Below are positions 1 to 6,398 of a stretch of DNA of 11,520 nucleotides, one piece after another; within the stretch, counting starts at the first letter, position 1; each line of letters opens with the position of its first letter. The position numbers and the translations under genes are program-made. The notes below the pieces were generated by a model, which saw only the letters and a list, made by a program, of their open reading frames with translations, was not told the DNA's origin and made no database searches. Origin of the DNA: an uncultured Prevotellaceae bacterium (GTDB taxonomy: Bacteria > Bacteroidota > Bacteroidia > Bacteroidales > Bacteroidaceae); the NCBI GenBank assembly GCA_945827465.1, contig CALZOH010000100.1, positions 1 through 11,520 of the forward strand, read 5' to 3'.

Positions 1-6
1 TGTGGA

Positions 7-25
7 GGGCGTATGCGATACGCCC
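7..25. repeat. GC-rich hairpin repeat, copy 1
   Basis: A perfect 8-bp inverted repeat, GGGCGTAT (7-14) and ATACGCCC (18-25), closes a 3-base loop. It is followed by CTACAG and a run of five T (32-36). A related unit lies 46 bases downstream and shares the tail CGCCCCTAYAGTTTT. The pair looks like an interspersed Bacteroidales intergenic repeat, and this copy could also end transcription from a gene left of the window. The hairpin is seen directly; the repeat-family and terminator roles are inference. Confidence 0.6.
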
Positions 26-52
26 CTACAGTTTTTGTCTTAATCATTGGGT

Positions 53-76
53 GGGGCGGCGATTTCTTTGCGCCCC
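53..76. repeat. GC-rich hairpin repeat, copy 2
   Basis: GGGGCG (53-58) pairs with CGCCCC (71-76) around a 12-base loop, followed by TATAGTTTT. The right arm and tail match copy 1 (CGCCCCTACAGTTTTT versus CGCCCCTATAGTTTTG), but the left arm and loop have diverged, so this looks like a decayed copy of the same element. Confidence 0.5.
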
Positions 77-243
77 TATAGTTTTGGCAATTTACAGGAA
101 ACAGGATGGTTGTATTGATTCGTGGAATGAAGTGACATTCCTGAATAACAAAAATCTACGCGATTTGAATATTTCCCGGTAAATAGGATGATATCAAGTC
201 CGTTTGAAAATAATCTCACTGCGAGTTAAAACCCTTTATAATT
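77..243. other. Intergenic stretch, no gene seen
   Basis: I find no credible reading frame here. The only structure noted is a 6-bp hairpin, GGAATG (124-129) and CATTCC (136-141) around six bases, without a T-run. The sequence becomes AT-rich towards the promoter at its right end. Confidence 0.5.
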
Positions 244-289
244 ATTAATAGTTTACTTTTGCAAAGTTTGCAAAAAGAAAACTATTAAT
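244..289. promoter_or_regulatory. 46-bp near-palindrome over the promoter (candidate operator)
   Basis: The outer arms ATTAATAGTTT (244-254) and AAACTATTAAT (279-289) are perfect inverted complements of 11 bp. The inner arms CTTTTGCAAA (256-265) and TTTGCAAAAAG (267-277) also pair, with one extra A. The centre is G266, and one A/A mismatch (255/278) separates inner from outer arms. About 21 of 22 positions pair. The element covers the -7 box of the 309-761 promoter and the expected transcription start, so only its right half would be transcribed. This favours a DNA-level operator or cruciform over an RNA hairpin. No regulator is identifiable from the sequence. Confidence 0.65.
254..261 (+). 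promoter_or_regulatory. Bacteroidetes -7 promoter element for the T9SS/SusD unit
   Basis: TACTTTTG fits the Bacteroidetes primary-sigma -7 consensus TAnnTTTG. Transcription would start near 268, giving a leader of about 40 bases before the ATG at 309. No good -33 TTTG lies at the usual 19-21 base spacing; the nearest is at 203-206, which is too far. Activity may therefore depend on a bound regulator, in keeping with the surrounding palindrome. Confidence 0.55.
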
Positions 290-308
290 CTATTACACCA
301 TAATATCT

Positions 309-761
309 ATGATGAAATATCTACTTCTTTCATTGCTCTTTCTTGCCAGTGCATTAGGAGCTTCGGCGGACTCTACGGACTATCCGCAAATTACGGTCAA
401 CGGAAAGCCGGTCACCAAAACGGTGAAAAGGATTGAGACTTCGACTTTCTTGGCAGAACTGATTTACGACCTCGATACGATGGAGAGCGATACGGTCTAT
501 ACGGAAACACTCCGTCTGGTGCTCTCACCCTTGAGCATTGGTGAAGCCAAATTGTTGGGTGGTGTCAGCGTAAGCAGCCGATACCTCGTGGTAGAAGGCC
601 TCAAGGCCGACGCCGAAGTCACCATCTATAATACCTCGGGCGTGAAAGTAAAGACTGACCGCGCCAAGAAAGGACGCTCCAGTTTCTACATCGGTCACCT
701 GCCCAAAGGCATCTATTTGATGAAGAGTGAAAAGACCATTGTGAAATTCCAAAAGAACTGA
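309..761 (+). CDS. Small secreted protein with T9SS type A-like C-terminal sorting domain
   Basis: This 150-residue protein starts at an ATG-ATG pair (309 or 312). Residues 2-20 form a signal peptide ending in ASA before DSTDY, so it should be exported to the periplasm. Residues about 88-150 match the T9SS type A sorting pattern: a Leu-Val-Val-Glu-Gly-Leu strand, VTIYNTSG (104-111), then HLPKGIYLMKS (130-140) and a basic FQKN end. In the family this domain directs proteins through the outer membrane. Only about 65 residues lie between signal peptide and sorting domain, with no recognisable fold, so there is almost no cargo. It is the first gene of a probable two-gene operon, ending 5 bases before the SusD-like gene. 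Export and the domain call are fairly sure; the function is unknown. Confidence 0.8.
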   Translation: MMKYLLLSLLFLASALGASADSTDYPQITVNGKPVTKTVKRIETSTFLAELIYDLDTMESDTVYTETLRLVLSPLSIGEAKLLGGVSVSSRYLVVEGLKADAEVTIYNTSGVKVKTDRAKKGRSSFYIGHLPKGIYLMKSEKTIVKFQKN

Positions 762-766
762 TCCGT

Positions 767-3700
767 ATGAAAAAGTTGTTTACCCTTGCAGCAACCGTAG
801 TATGTCTGGTTGCTTCTGCACAACGTAACCTCATAGAGGTTTCCACCCCAAACGATGTTTCTACCTTTAACATTGCTGCCAGTTCCATTTTGGATTTCAG
901 AAACGATTCCCTGCTGATTCGCACCTACAGAAAACCGAATCATGCTACGTTGATACAAACCGATACGTTCAAGTACTCCGAGGTGGGAAAAATCAATTTT
1001 GTAATGAATAATCCCATTCATTACAACATCTTTGAATTATTAAGAACCGACCGTTCCACCCGGGGTGACGATTGGAGCTACGGTTCGGCCATGCTCATAC
1101 GTGAAACCATGCTCGAAGACTTTGTGCTTCCCAATAATAACTATAATTGGTTTTATTCCTGGAGTATGAACGATGTACAGGAAGGCAATGGCGGCCTCTA
1201 CTACCTTTGGAAATTCTTCTCGACATCGCTCGACTATATCAACACAGAATTGGTGAAGATGCAACATCCCGGCCGTCCTGAGAGCTATGATGCCTACGAG
1301 GGTTGTCTCTATGCCCTCCGTGCCCTCGAGCACCTTGACTTGAGCCGCATGTACGAGTACCTGCCCAACAAGGCCCACAGTTCCATCAACGAAGCAGGCA
1401 ACAACGTGATGGGCCTCACTGCTCCCATCTTCGACCATCCTCTTGACCGGAGCACCACGTTCTGCATTCCCCGTGCCACCAAGGCTGATATGTGTCGGTT
1501 CATTTTGGAAGACCTCAACCGCGCCGAGCAATTGGTGGGCCAGCTTCAGAACTCCGACCGCCATTTGCCCCATTTGGAATGCGTCTACGGTTTGAAAGCC
1601 CGTTGTTATCTTTGGATGGGCGACTATGCCAACGCCCGCCTCTATGCCCGCAAGGCCATCGACACCTATGCCGGCCAACCGATGAGCAAGGATGACTGCC
1701 TCTCACCCACCCGTGGTTTCAACAGTCTAGACCAATGGATGTGGGGGTTGGAATACAGCCGGGATGACGCCAAACTGTATAGAGATCTCGGCATGAAATC
1801 GTGGACGCCTTGGCTTTCGCCGGAAATGAAAGAGAGTTATGCTGAAGAAGTTCCGGCTCAGATTAGCAGTGCGCTCTATTCGCGCATAGCCGATACCGAC
1901 TTCCGCAAATTATGGTGGAAAGCACCTGAAGACTCACCTCTTAACGGGCTGGTGACATCCAATAATGAAGATGCCCTCCGAAATCATCCCGTCTACACCA
2001 GTTTTAAGTTCCGACCCAAAGACGGGAATTATCAAGACTTGAGTGGCGTCTTCAGTGCATTTCCGTTGATGCGTGTTGAAGAGATGTACCTGATAGAAGC
2101 CGAAGCGGCAGCCCGCGAGAACGCTGACGAAGGCAAACGTCTGCTCACCACCTTTATGACGCAATATCGCGATAAGGCCTACACCTGTCAGGCAACGACC
2201 ACCGAGGAAGTGGTGGACGAAATCTTCCTGCAGAAGCGCATCGAGCTTTGGGGAGAAGGTCAGCTCTTCTTCGACTACAAACGACTCAACAAGTCGGTGA
2301 CCCGTTCATCACAAAACGGCATTGAGACCAACTGGGATCAGCCTTTCATTTTCGATACCGACCAACGCCCCGCCTGGCTCAACCTGCAGTTTCCGACCAG
2401 TGAACTTAACGCCAACATAGCCCTTGTTGACTGGAACAATCCGAAGGCTTATCTCTACAACGATTATACCGCTCATGATGGGAATGACCAACCTGAGGAA
2501 ATTGTCAATCCCGACATCAAGCCCCACCATCTCTCCATTGCCCTGGCCCAGAGAGGTGTGATCGACCTCGATTCGCTGATCAACTTCAAGTGCGTGATTC
2601 AATCCGACAATGAGGGAATGACGAGAGTAGGTATTGAAGCGTCATTCAGCCCCGACATGAGTGATGCCTTTCTTCTGGAATACAGCAAAGAAGGAATCGT
2701 CTACAGCGGATACCTCAAAATGGCTTTGATGGATGACTGGGACAACCTTATCGGCCGTGAATTTACCCTTTACTTGCGTTCCAAAGAGATCTATCTCGCT
2801 TATGGCGTCTACCAGGAAAGTTACTCCAACATCGTACCCGTAACCTGCCGAATGAGCGGAGATGACTACGTGGCTACCGACTTCATTGAAAAGCCGCGCT
2901 TATTAGATGCAACACTCAACTACGACAGCCTTCTCTTTAACCTAAAATTGGTAGATACCTCCTCCCTGCCCAGCAACCTGAAATATTCATCCTGGCTCCT
3001 GGAAATGGGTTCCGATAATGAAGAGCCATCATGGGTTTATCTTTCAATGGACGAAAACGGACATCTGAAATCCAACTTCTACGACCTTCGTATGCTGTTA
3101 GACGAAATCAAGACTGCTTATGCCAACGACGAAACGTTTATCAACACGGGCGTTGTCAATGGCAAGTTGTCGTGGGTTGTTGATGACGACGAAAAGGGTA
3201 TCTATCAAATAACCGACGTTCACTTCAACGTACCGATGTGGGAAAAGTTGCTGCAAAATGACGGTCTTATGATCTTCCCCTATGATAACAAGAACCTCGT
3301 CATTGAAAAGGGCACCAAGGTTTTCGTCATCAAGGCACAATGTATCAGCAACGACGAGCCCAAAGTATTCCGGCTCCATTGCGACCAAGAAGGCATTACG
3401 ATAGATAGCGTCAGTTTCGATTACGACGATGAATCAGCCTATACGCTCGTTCATATTTCCGGCGATTTCCAAGGTGACGAAATCGTCATCAAGGTTGATG
3501 ATGCCAACGACTTGGGTCACCATAACGAGTTACGCTTCAAGTACGTTGAATCGATCTGGTACTACAACGAAGAAGATTTCAAGAACGATGGCTACACGCA
3601 AACCTTCCCGTTGAAGAACAGCATCGGAACCTATTACAGCGCATTCTTTGAAGAGAACCTGCCCGACACAAAAGTTGGATATTGCATGCTGCCGAACGGT

Positions 3701-4066
3701 ACACACGCTTTCCGCATTACACCTTCCGGCGAGAATTATTCTCCCTTCATTGCCTATGGCACATTGCGTAAAGACGGAAACTACGATTTGACCGTAGCAC
3801 CGACAGTTATGGTTTACGAACATCCCCAATACGGTCCTTTTTATCTCAACACGGATAGGTATAGTCCCAGCACGTTCAATCCCGAGACCGGTGTATTCAC
3901 GCTGAATTTGGAATATAATGTATCAATAGGTTCGTTCGACACCTTTTCCGACCGCCTGACCCTTGACGGTTCGCAAGCAGGCAATGCCGCTTCGCGCAGC
4001 TTCCGTCAGAAGATTAAGGAGAGAAAACTCCTACAGCTGAAGCCCCGCCCGAAACAGGAACAATAA
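767..4066 (+). CDS. SusD/RagB-family protein with long C-terminal extension
   Basis: This 1099-residue protein has a signal peptide (1-18, VASA before QRN). The SusD fold covers about 80-560: a TPR-like segment near 266-300 (YGLKARCYLWMGDYANARLY), then family motifs PLMRVEEMYLIEAEA (433-447), RIELWGEGQLFFDYKR (491-506) and a final LQFPTSELNAN. SusD proteins bind glycans or other nutrients at the cell surface with a SusC porin. Here no SusC lies on either side within the window. C13 sits in ATVVC, which is not a lipobox, so it seems not to be a lipoprotein. The usual SusD ends near 560; the remaining 530 or so residues are acidic, beta-rich and unrecognised. Its last part (about 950-1075) resembles a beta-sandwich seen at the ends of Bacteroidetes surface proteins. 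The start follows the upstream stop by 5 bases. Confidence 0.85.
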   Translation: MKKLFTLAATVVCLVASAQRNLIEVSTPNDVSTFNIAASSILDFRNDSLLIRTYRKPNHATLIQTDTFKYSEVGKINFVMNNPIHYNIFELLRTDRSTRGDDWSYGSAMLIRETMLEDFVLPNNNYNWFYSWSMNDVQEGNGGLYYLWKFFSTSLDYINTELVKMQHPGRPESYDAYEGCLYALRALEHLDLSRMYEYLPNKAHSSINEAGNNVMGLTAPIFDHPLDRSTTFCIPRATKADMCRFILEDLNRAEQLVGQLQNSDRHLPHLECVYGLKARCYLWMGDYANARLYARKAIDTYAGQPMSKDDCLSPTRGFNSLDQWMWGLEYSRDDAKLYRDLGMKSWTPWLSPEMKESYAEEVPAQISSALYSRIADTDFRKLWWKAPEDSPLNGLVTSNNEDALRNHPVYTSFKFRPKDGNYQDLSGVFSAFPLMRVEEMYLIEAEAAARENADEGKRLLTTFMTQYRDKAYTCQATTTEEVVDEIFLQKRIELWGEGQLFFDYKRLNKSVTRSSQNGIETNWDQPFIFDTDQRPAWLNLQFPTSELNANIALVDWNNPKAYLYNDYTAHDGNDQPEEIVNPDIKPHHLSIALAQRGVIDLDSLINFKCVIQSDNEGMTRVGIEASFSPDMSDAFLLEYSKEGIVYSGYLKMALMDDWDNLIGREFTLYLRSKEIYLAYGVYQESYSNIVPVTCRMSGDDYVATDFIEKPRLLDATLNYDSLLFNLKLVDTSSLPSNLKYSSWLLEMGSDNEEPSWVYLSMDENGHLKSNFYDLRMLLDEIKTAYANDETFINTGVVNGKLSWVVDDDEKGIYQITDVHFNVPMWEKLLQNDGLMIFPYDNKNLVIEKGTKVFVIKAQCISNDEPKVFRLHCDQEGITIDSVSFDYDDESAYTLVHISGDFQGDEIVIKVDDANDLGHHNELRFKYVESIWYYNEEDFKNDGYTQTFPLKNSIGTYYSAFFEENLPDTKVGYCMLPNGTHAFRITPSGENYSPFIAYGTLRKDGNYDLTVAPTVMVYEHPQYGPFYLNTDRYSPSTFNPETGVFTLNLEYNVSIGSFDTFSDRLTLDGSQAGNAASRSFRQKIKERKLLQLKPRPKQEQ

Positions 4067-4088
4067 GGTTGGGCCGTTGTGCCCAACC
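4067..4088 (+). terminator. Hairpin directly after the SusD-like stop codon
   Basis: GGTTGGGC (4067-4074) pairs perfectly with GCCCAACC (4081-4088) around a 6-base loop, beginning at the first base after the TAA. No T-run follows, so it may protect the mRNA end or act with the next hairpin rather than be a standard intrinsic terminator. Confidence 0.55.
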
Positions 4089-4110
4089 TGTGAGCCGCAA
4101 CGTTTCAACC

Positions 4111-4146
4111 AAGGGGATGCGCCCCGGTGTGGTGGCGCATCCCCTT
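4111..4146 (+). terminator. Strong 13-bp hairpin, probable terminator
   Basis: AAGGGGATGCGCC (4111-4123) pairs perfectly with GGCGCATCCCCTT (4134-4146) around a 10-base loop, followed only by TC. It lies between the SusD-like unit and the next promoter, where a terminator is expected. The short T-run leaves open an alternative: a REP-like intergenic repeat. Confidence 0.6.
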
Positions 4147-4208
4147 TCGCATATTCGAGACATCGGCCTTTTTAACAGACGATTGTTCGGCAGACAGGGA
4201 TTTTGCTG

Positions 4209-4216
4209 TAACTTTG
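4209..4216 (+). promoter_or_regulatory. Bacteroidetes -7 promoter element for barrel protein/EamA unit
   Basis: TAACTTTG matches TAnnTTTG exactly and is followed by C, as is common. Transcription would start about 4223, leaving a leader of about 22 bases before the ATG at 4245. A weak -33 candidate (TTGTTCGG, 4183-4190) sits at about the right distance. Confidence 0.6.
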
Positions 4217-4244
4217 CGGACGAAATCAGAAGAAATCCCCGAAG

Positions 4245-4814
4245 ATGTTGCGTTTCCTCCTTCTTTTATGGTTACTTCCGCTCTCGTTGACCGTTGCAGC
4301 TCAAAGCGTCAGTTGCGACAACGACTCTACCCTCACCCGCAGCAGTCGCGGCGACTCCATTGCCGCGCCGGTCATGACCTACCGCCCCGGCCTCTACGGA
4401 TATGACCACTGGAACAGTCCGCTACACACCGGACTGAACGCCGAGCTCAGTCTGAGCGCCAGCATCGGACTGGGCAGCCACTCGCCTTCGGGCGTAGGCT
4501 TCGGACGCGAAGTGAGCCTTACCTACGTTTCGCCATTGGGGAAACAACTGGCCTACACCCTCGGGGTCAATACGGCTCAAATGGATTGGGGAGGCTACCA
4601 CTACAACCAGGCCGGTGTGGGCGGTACACTCAACTACCTGCTGAACGACCGCATGTCGGTGAGCCTGGCCGGTTACAAGGACTTGGTAGGGCCCAATTCG
4701 TACGTAGCTCCCGGTCTGAAACGCGACAGCTACTTGGGCGGCGCACTCAACATGAAATTCAACGAAAGCTTCTCTATCAGCGTTTCCATCGGAACCTCCA
4801 CCTGGAAATACTGA
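4245..4814 (+). CDS. Small outer-membrane beta-barrel-like protein, function unknown
   Basis: This 189-residue protein begins with a clear signal peptide (MLRFLLLLWLLPLSLTVAAQ, cut near residue 19-20). From about residue 60 it alternates polar and apolar residues in short strands rich in Gly, Tyr and Ser (LNAELSLSASIGLG, EVSLTYVSPLG, AGVGGTLNYLL, MSVSLAGYKDL, YLGGALNMKF, SFSISVSIGTS). It ends in an aromatic residue, WKY. This suggests a small barrel of roughly eight strands, although a C-terminal Tyr is not the classical Phe. I do not recognise a family. C24 lies in SVSC, a poor lipobox, so a lipoprotein is unlikely. The -7 element lies about 30 bases upstream and the EamA gene 20 bases downstream, probably in one transcript. 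Confidence 0.7.
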   Translation: MLRFLLLLWLLPLSLTVAAQSVSCDNDSTLTRSSRGDSIAAPVMTYRPGLYGYDHWNSPLHTGLNAELSLSASIGLGSHSPSGVGFGREVSLTYVSPLGKQLAYTLGVNTAQMDWGGYHYNQAGVGGTLNYLLNDRMSVSLAGYKDLVGPNSYVAPGLKRDSYLGGALNMKFNESFSISVSIGTSTWKY

Positions 4815-4834
4815 CCTTTCTTCCCTCCCCTGAC

Positions 4835-5782
4835 ATGAACAAACAACATCTTACAGGCCACGCCACCATGCTGGTGGCCTCCATAATGTGGGGACTGGCC
4901 GCTCCCATTGGCAAGGTGGTGATGAACAACGGCATGAACGGTCTTCAACTCGTCTCGCTGCGCATTGGCGGTGCCGCCGCCTGCTTTTGGATGGCGTCAC
5001 TCTTTGTCAAGAAAGAAAAAGTGCCCGCACGCGACCTCCTCCGCCTGTGCCTGGCCGGTCTGTTGGCCATCGGCATCAACCAGACACTTTTCACCGTGGG
5101 CCTGAACCTCACCTCGCCCATCAACGCCACCATCATTTCGACCATGATGCCCATTGCCACCATGCTGCTGGCCTTCGTGTTCCTACGCGAGCCCATTACG
5201 TGGAAAAAAGTGCTTGGCATTGCCTTGGGCGCTACGGGAGCCGTCACCATCGTGCTTGCCAGCGCCGGTGCGACGGGGGCTGAAGAGGGCAATGCGGTGG
5301 GCGACCTGATTATTCTGACAGCCCAGTTCTGCTTTGCTTGTTACCTCACGGCCTTCAAATCGGTGATTCACCGCTACAGCGGCGTTACTTGCATGAAATG
5401 GATGTTTCTGTTTTCGCTCATCTTCGTAGTTCCCTTCACGGCCACTTCGTTTCGCTCATTTGAATGGAGCGGACACGACGCGGCCTTTTGGGGCGGCACG
5501 GCCTACGTGGTGTTGGGCGCTACCTTTATCACCTATTTATTATTGATGAAGGCACAGCACGAACTTCGTCCCACCGTGGTAAGCATCTACAATTACGTTC
5601 AACCCATAGTGGCCTGCCTGGTCAGTGTGGCCACGGGCCTGGCTCTGTTCGGATGGAGCGAAGCCCTATCGGTGGTTTTGGTCTTCAGCGGCGTGTGGCT
5701 TGTCACTCAAAGCAAAAGCCGACGCGACCAACTGGCCCAGGAGGCACAAAAGAAGATGGGCAATTCTCATAAACAGATTTAA
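4835..5782 (+). CDS. EamA/DMT-family transporter
   Basis: This 315-residue inner-membrane protein has about ten hydrophobic helices in two repeats of five (about 8-142 and 154-292), the classic EamA (drug/metabolite transporter) layout. Typical landmarks are MWGLAAPIGK in helix 1 (18-27), INATIISTMMPIATMLLAFVF then LREPIT (117-122) at the end of repeat one, and YNYVQPIVA (252-260) in repeat two. Family members export or exchange small metabolites such as amino acids; the substrate cannot be told from sequence. I chose the ATG at 4835 because the frame open from 4586 runs back through the upstream gene with non-membrane sequence, and because 315 residues is the normal family length. The C-terminus is basic and probably cytoplasmic. 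Confidence 0.9.
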   Translation: MNKQHLTGHATMLVASIMWGLAAPIGKVVMNNGMNGLQLVSLRIGGAAACFWMASLFVKKEKVPARDLLRLCLAGLLAIGINQTLFTVGLNLTSPINATIISTMMPIATMLLAFVFLREPITWKKVLGIALGATGAVTIVLASAGATGAEEGNAVGDLIILTAQFCFACYLTAFKSVIHRYSGVTCMKWMFLFSLIFVVPFTATSFRSFEWSGHDAAFWGGTAYVVLGATFITYLLLMKAQHELRPTVVSIYNYVQPIVACLVSVATGLALFGWSEALSVVLVFSGVWLVTQSKSRRDQLAQEAQKKMGNSHKQI

Positions 5783-5803
5783 AATTTCACACCCCAAAAA
5801 GCG

Positions 5804-5828
5804 GATAGTTGTTATTTTAGCAACTATC
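5804..5828. terminator. Hairpin after EamA gene, weak terminator
   Basis: GATAGTTG (5804-5811) pairs perfectly with CAACTATC (5821-5828) around nine AT-rich bases, 22 bases after the EamA stop. On the + strand it is followed by TTCCCCC. On the - strand it is followed by CGCTTTTT, a somewhat better tail. It is the most likely 3' end of the EamA transcript, but weakly supported. Confidence 0.4.
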
Positions 5829-5905
5829 TTCCCCCAAATAGACTAATTTATGTGATTTCTGAGGAAAAGGATGTCGAAATTCTTCCACAGCGAGGAAAGA
5901 CCTGC

Positions 5906-5913
5906 TACCTTTG
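5906..5913 (+). promoter_or_regulatory. Orphan Bacteroidetes -7 promoter element
   Basis: TACCTTTG followed by CA matches the -7 consensus TAnnTTTG. No protein gene follows; an intrinsic terminator lies about 90 bases downstream. No clear -33 TTTG is present at the usual spacing. Confidence 0.5.
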
Positions 5914-5919
5914 CATCAG

Positions 5920-6009
5920 CAACAGAAAAAATAAGAGTCTTTTCATAGTATTATTGAGTTAACTATTTGTGGAGGAAGGGTTCCGTGAGGCGCTTTTCCT
6001 TCTTTTTTT
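5920..6009 (+). ncRNA. Candidate small RNA of about 90 nt
   Basis: The candidate is bounded by a canonical -7 element (5906-5913, start predicted near 5920) and an intrinsic terminator ending in seven T (6003-6009). There is no meaningful reading frame between. The 5' part is AT-rich and probably single-stranded, and it contains GTTAAC (5958-5963); the 3' half folds into the terminator stem. It does not look like 6S, SRP RNA, tmRNA or RNase P RNA. Bacteroidales small RNAs with this promoter-to-terminator layout are known as a class. Start, end and existence as a stable RNA are inference. Confidence 0.45.
5971..6009 (+). terminator. Intrinsic terminator
   Basis: GGAGGAAGGGT (5971-5981) pairs with GCTTTTCCTTC (5992-6002), an 11-bp stem including G-T pairs, around a 10-base loop. 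Seven T follow immediately (6003-6009). This is the most canonical Rho-independent terminator in the window. It is too far from the EamA stop (about 190 bases) to be its obvious end, given the promoter in between. Confidence 0.65.
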
Positions 6010-6132
6010 GTTTATAAATTGGCATTGGAACTATACGAAAGCTCTCGCAAAAAATAAAAAGTAGCTGAACTTCATCCTTTCGATACCTGAAACATTTCTT
6101 TTCAGACCTTTTATGGGTGGACTGAAACCATT

Positions 6133-6202
6133 TTTCAAATTTGATTTGCCATTTCGTCCCATGGCAAAAGTACATTTCAAAAATGATTTGCCACTTCGTC
6201 CC
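6133..6202. repeat. Two-copy 28-base direct repeat, 42-base period
   Basis: Copy 1 (6133-6160) and copy 2 (6175-6202) agree at 25 of 28 bases; both contain GATTTGCCA and end in TTCGTCCC. A 14-base spacer lies between them. The 42-base period is a multiple of three, so frames on both strands read it as a 14-residue repeat (FK-DLP-RP on +, GTKWQI-FE on -). There are only two copies and no flanking cas genes, so it is not a CRISPR array. It may be a regulator-binding pair, a minisatellite or the relic of a repetitive protein. Confidence 0.7.
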
Positions 6203-6361
6203 TGTCGGGAAGGAAGGAATGATTATTTCAGATAGGCTTCCTCAATGGTCATCTTTGGGTGACAAAATCCGGATGATCCATCTCCGACTCATCAGACGGG
6301 CAAAATAATTTGCATTTCTTTATAAATTACCCCCCCCGAGTGATGTTTTAATTTTTTTCCA

Positions 6362-6369
6362 TAATTTTG
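6362..6369 (+). promoter_or_regulatory. Bacteroidetes -7 promoter element for the outer-membrane receptor
   Basis: TAATTTTG fits TAnnTTTG exactly and is followed by C. The predicted start near 6376 leaves about 22 bases before the ATG at 6399. A T7 tract (6352-6358) lies just upstream inside the spacer and a C8 tract (6330-6337) about where the -33 region begins. No clear -33 TTTG is seen. Confidence 0.6.
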
Positions 6370-6398
6370 CGACCGAATCAATCATCATCATTATTTCT

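Larger units (their letters stand above)
5783..6398. other. 616-base AT-rich non-coding region with several signals
   Basis: No convincing protein gene lies here, and the sequence is much more AT-rich than the flanking genes. From left to right it holds a hairpin (5804-5828), a promoter plus intrinsic terminator that may define a small RNA (5906-6009), a two-copy 28-base direct repeat (6133-6202), C8 and T7 tracts (6330-6337, 6352-6358), and the promoter of the next gene. A 70-codon frame on the - strand (5963-6175) and a 40-codon frame on the + strand (6113-6235) both run through the direct repeat. Neither has family features or a good start, so I do not call them. Confidence 0.6.

Noticed and set aside
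803..805. Lipobox cysteine (C13) in the SusD-like protein
   Set aside because: The preceding residues are T-V-V, which does not fit the lipobox; VASA before Q at 15-19 is a better signal peptidase I site.
1040..1678. 212-codon frame on the - strand
   Set aside because: Shadow of the SusD-like gene, whose + strand frame has clear family motifs here.
4586..4834. Extension of the EamA frame upstream to 4586 (398 residues)
   Set aside because: The added 83 residues are read out of frame through the barrel protein gene, are rich in Arg, Gly and Gln, and lack membrane character. The ATG at 4835 gives the normal EamA length.
5905..5946. 13-residue signal-peptide-like frame on the - strand (MKRLLFFLLLMQR)
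   Set aside because: It stops at once, and its sequence is the complement of the + strand promoter and leader. It may be a relic of a lost gene, but there is nothing downstream to support that.
5963..6175. 70-codon frame on the - strand
   Set aside because: Lys/Phe-rich composition without a family, signal or start context, in AT-rich sequence that also carries a + strand terminator. Better explained by the direct repeat.
6133..6202. CRISPR array
   Set aside because: Only two imperfect repeats with a 14-base spacer and no cas genes; spacers are normally about 30 bases or more.
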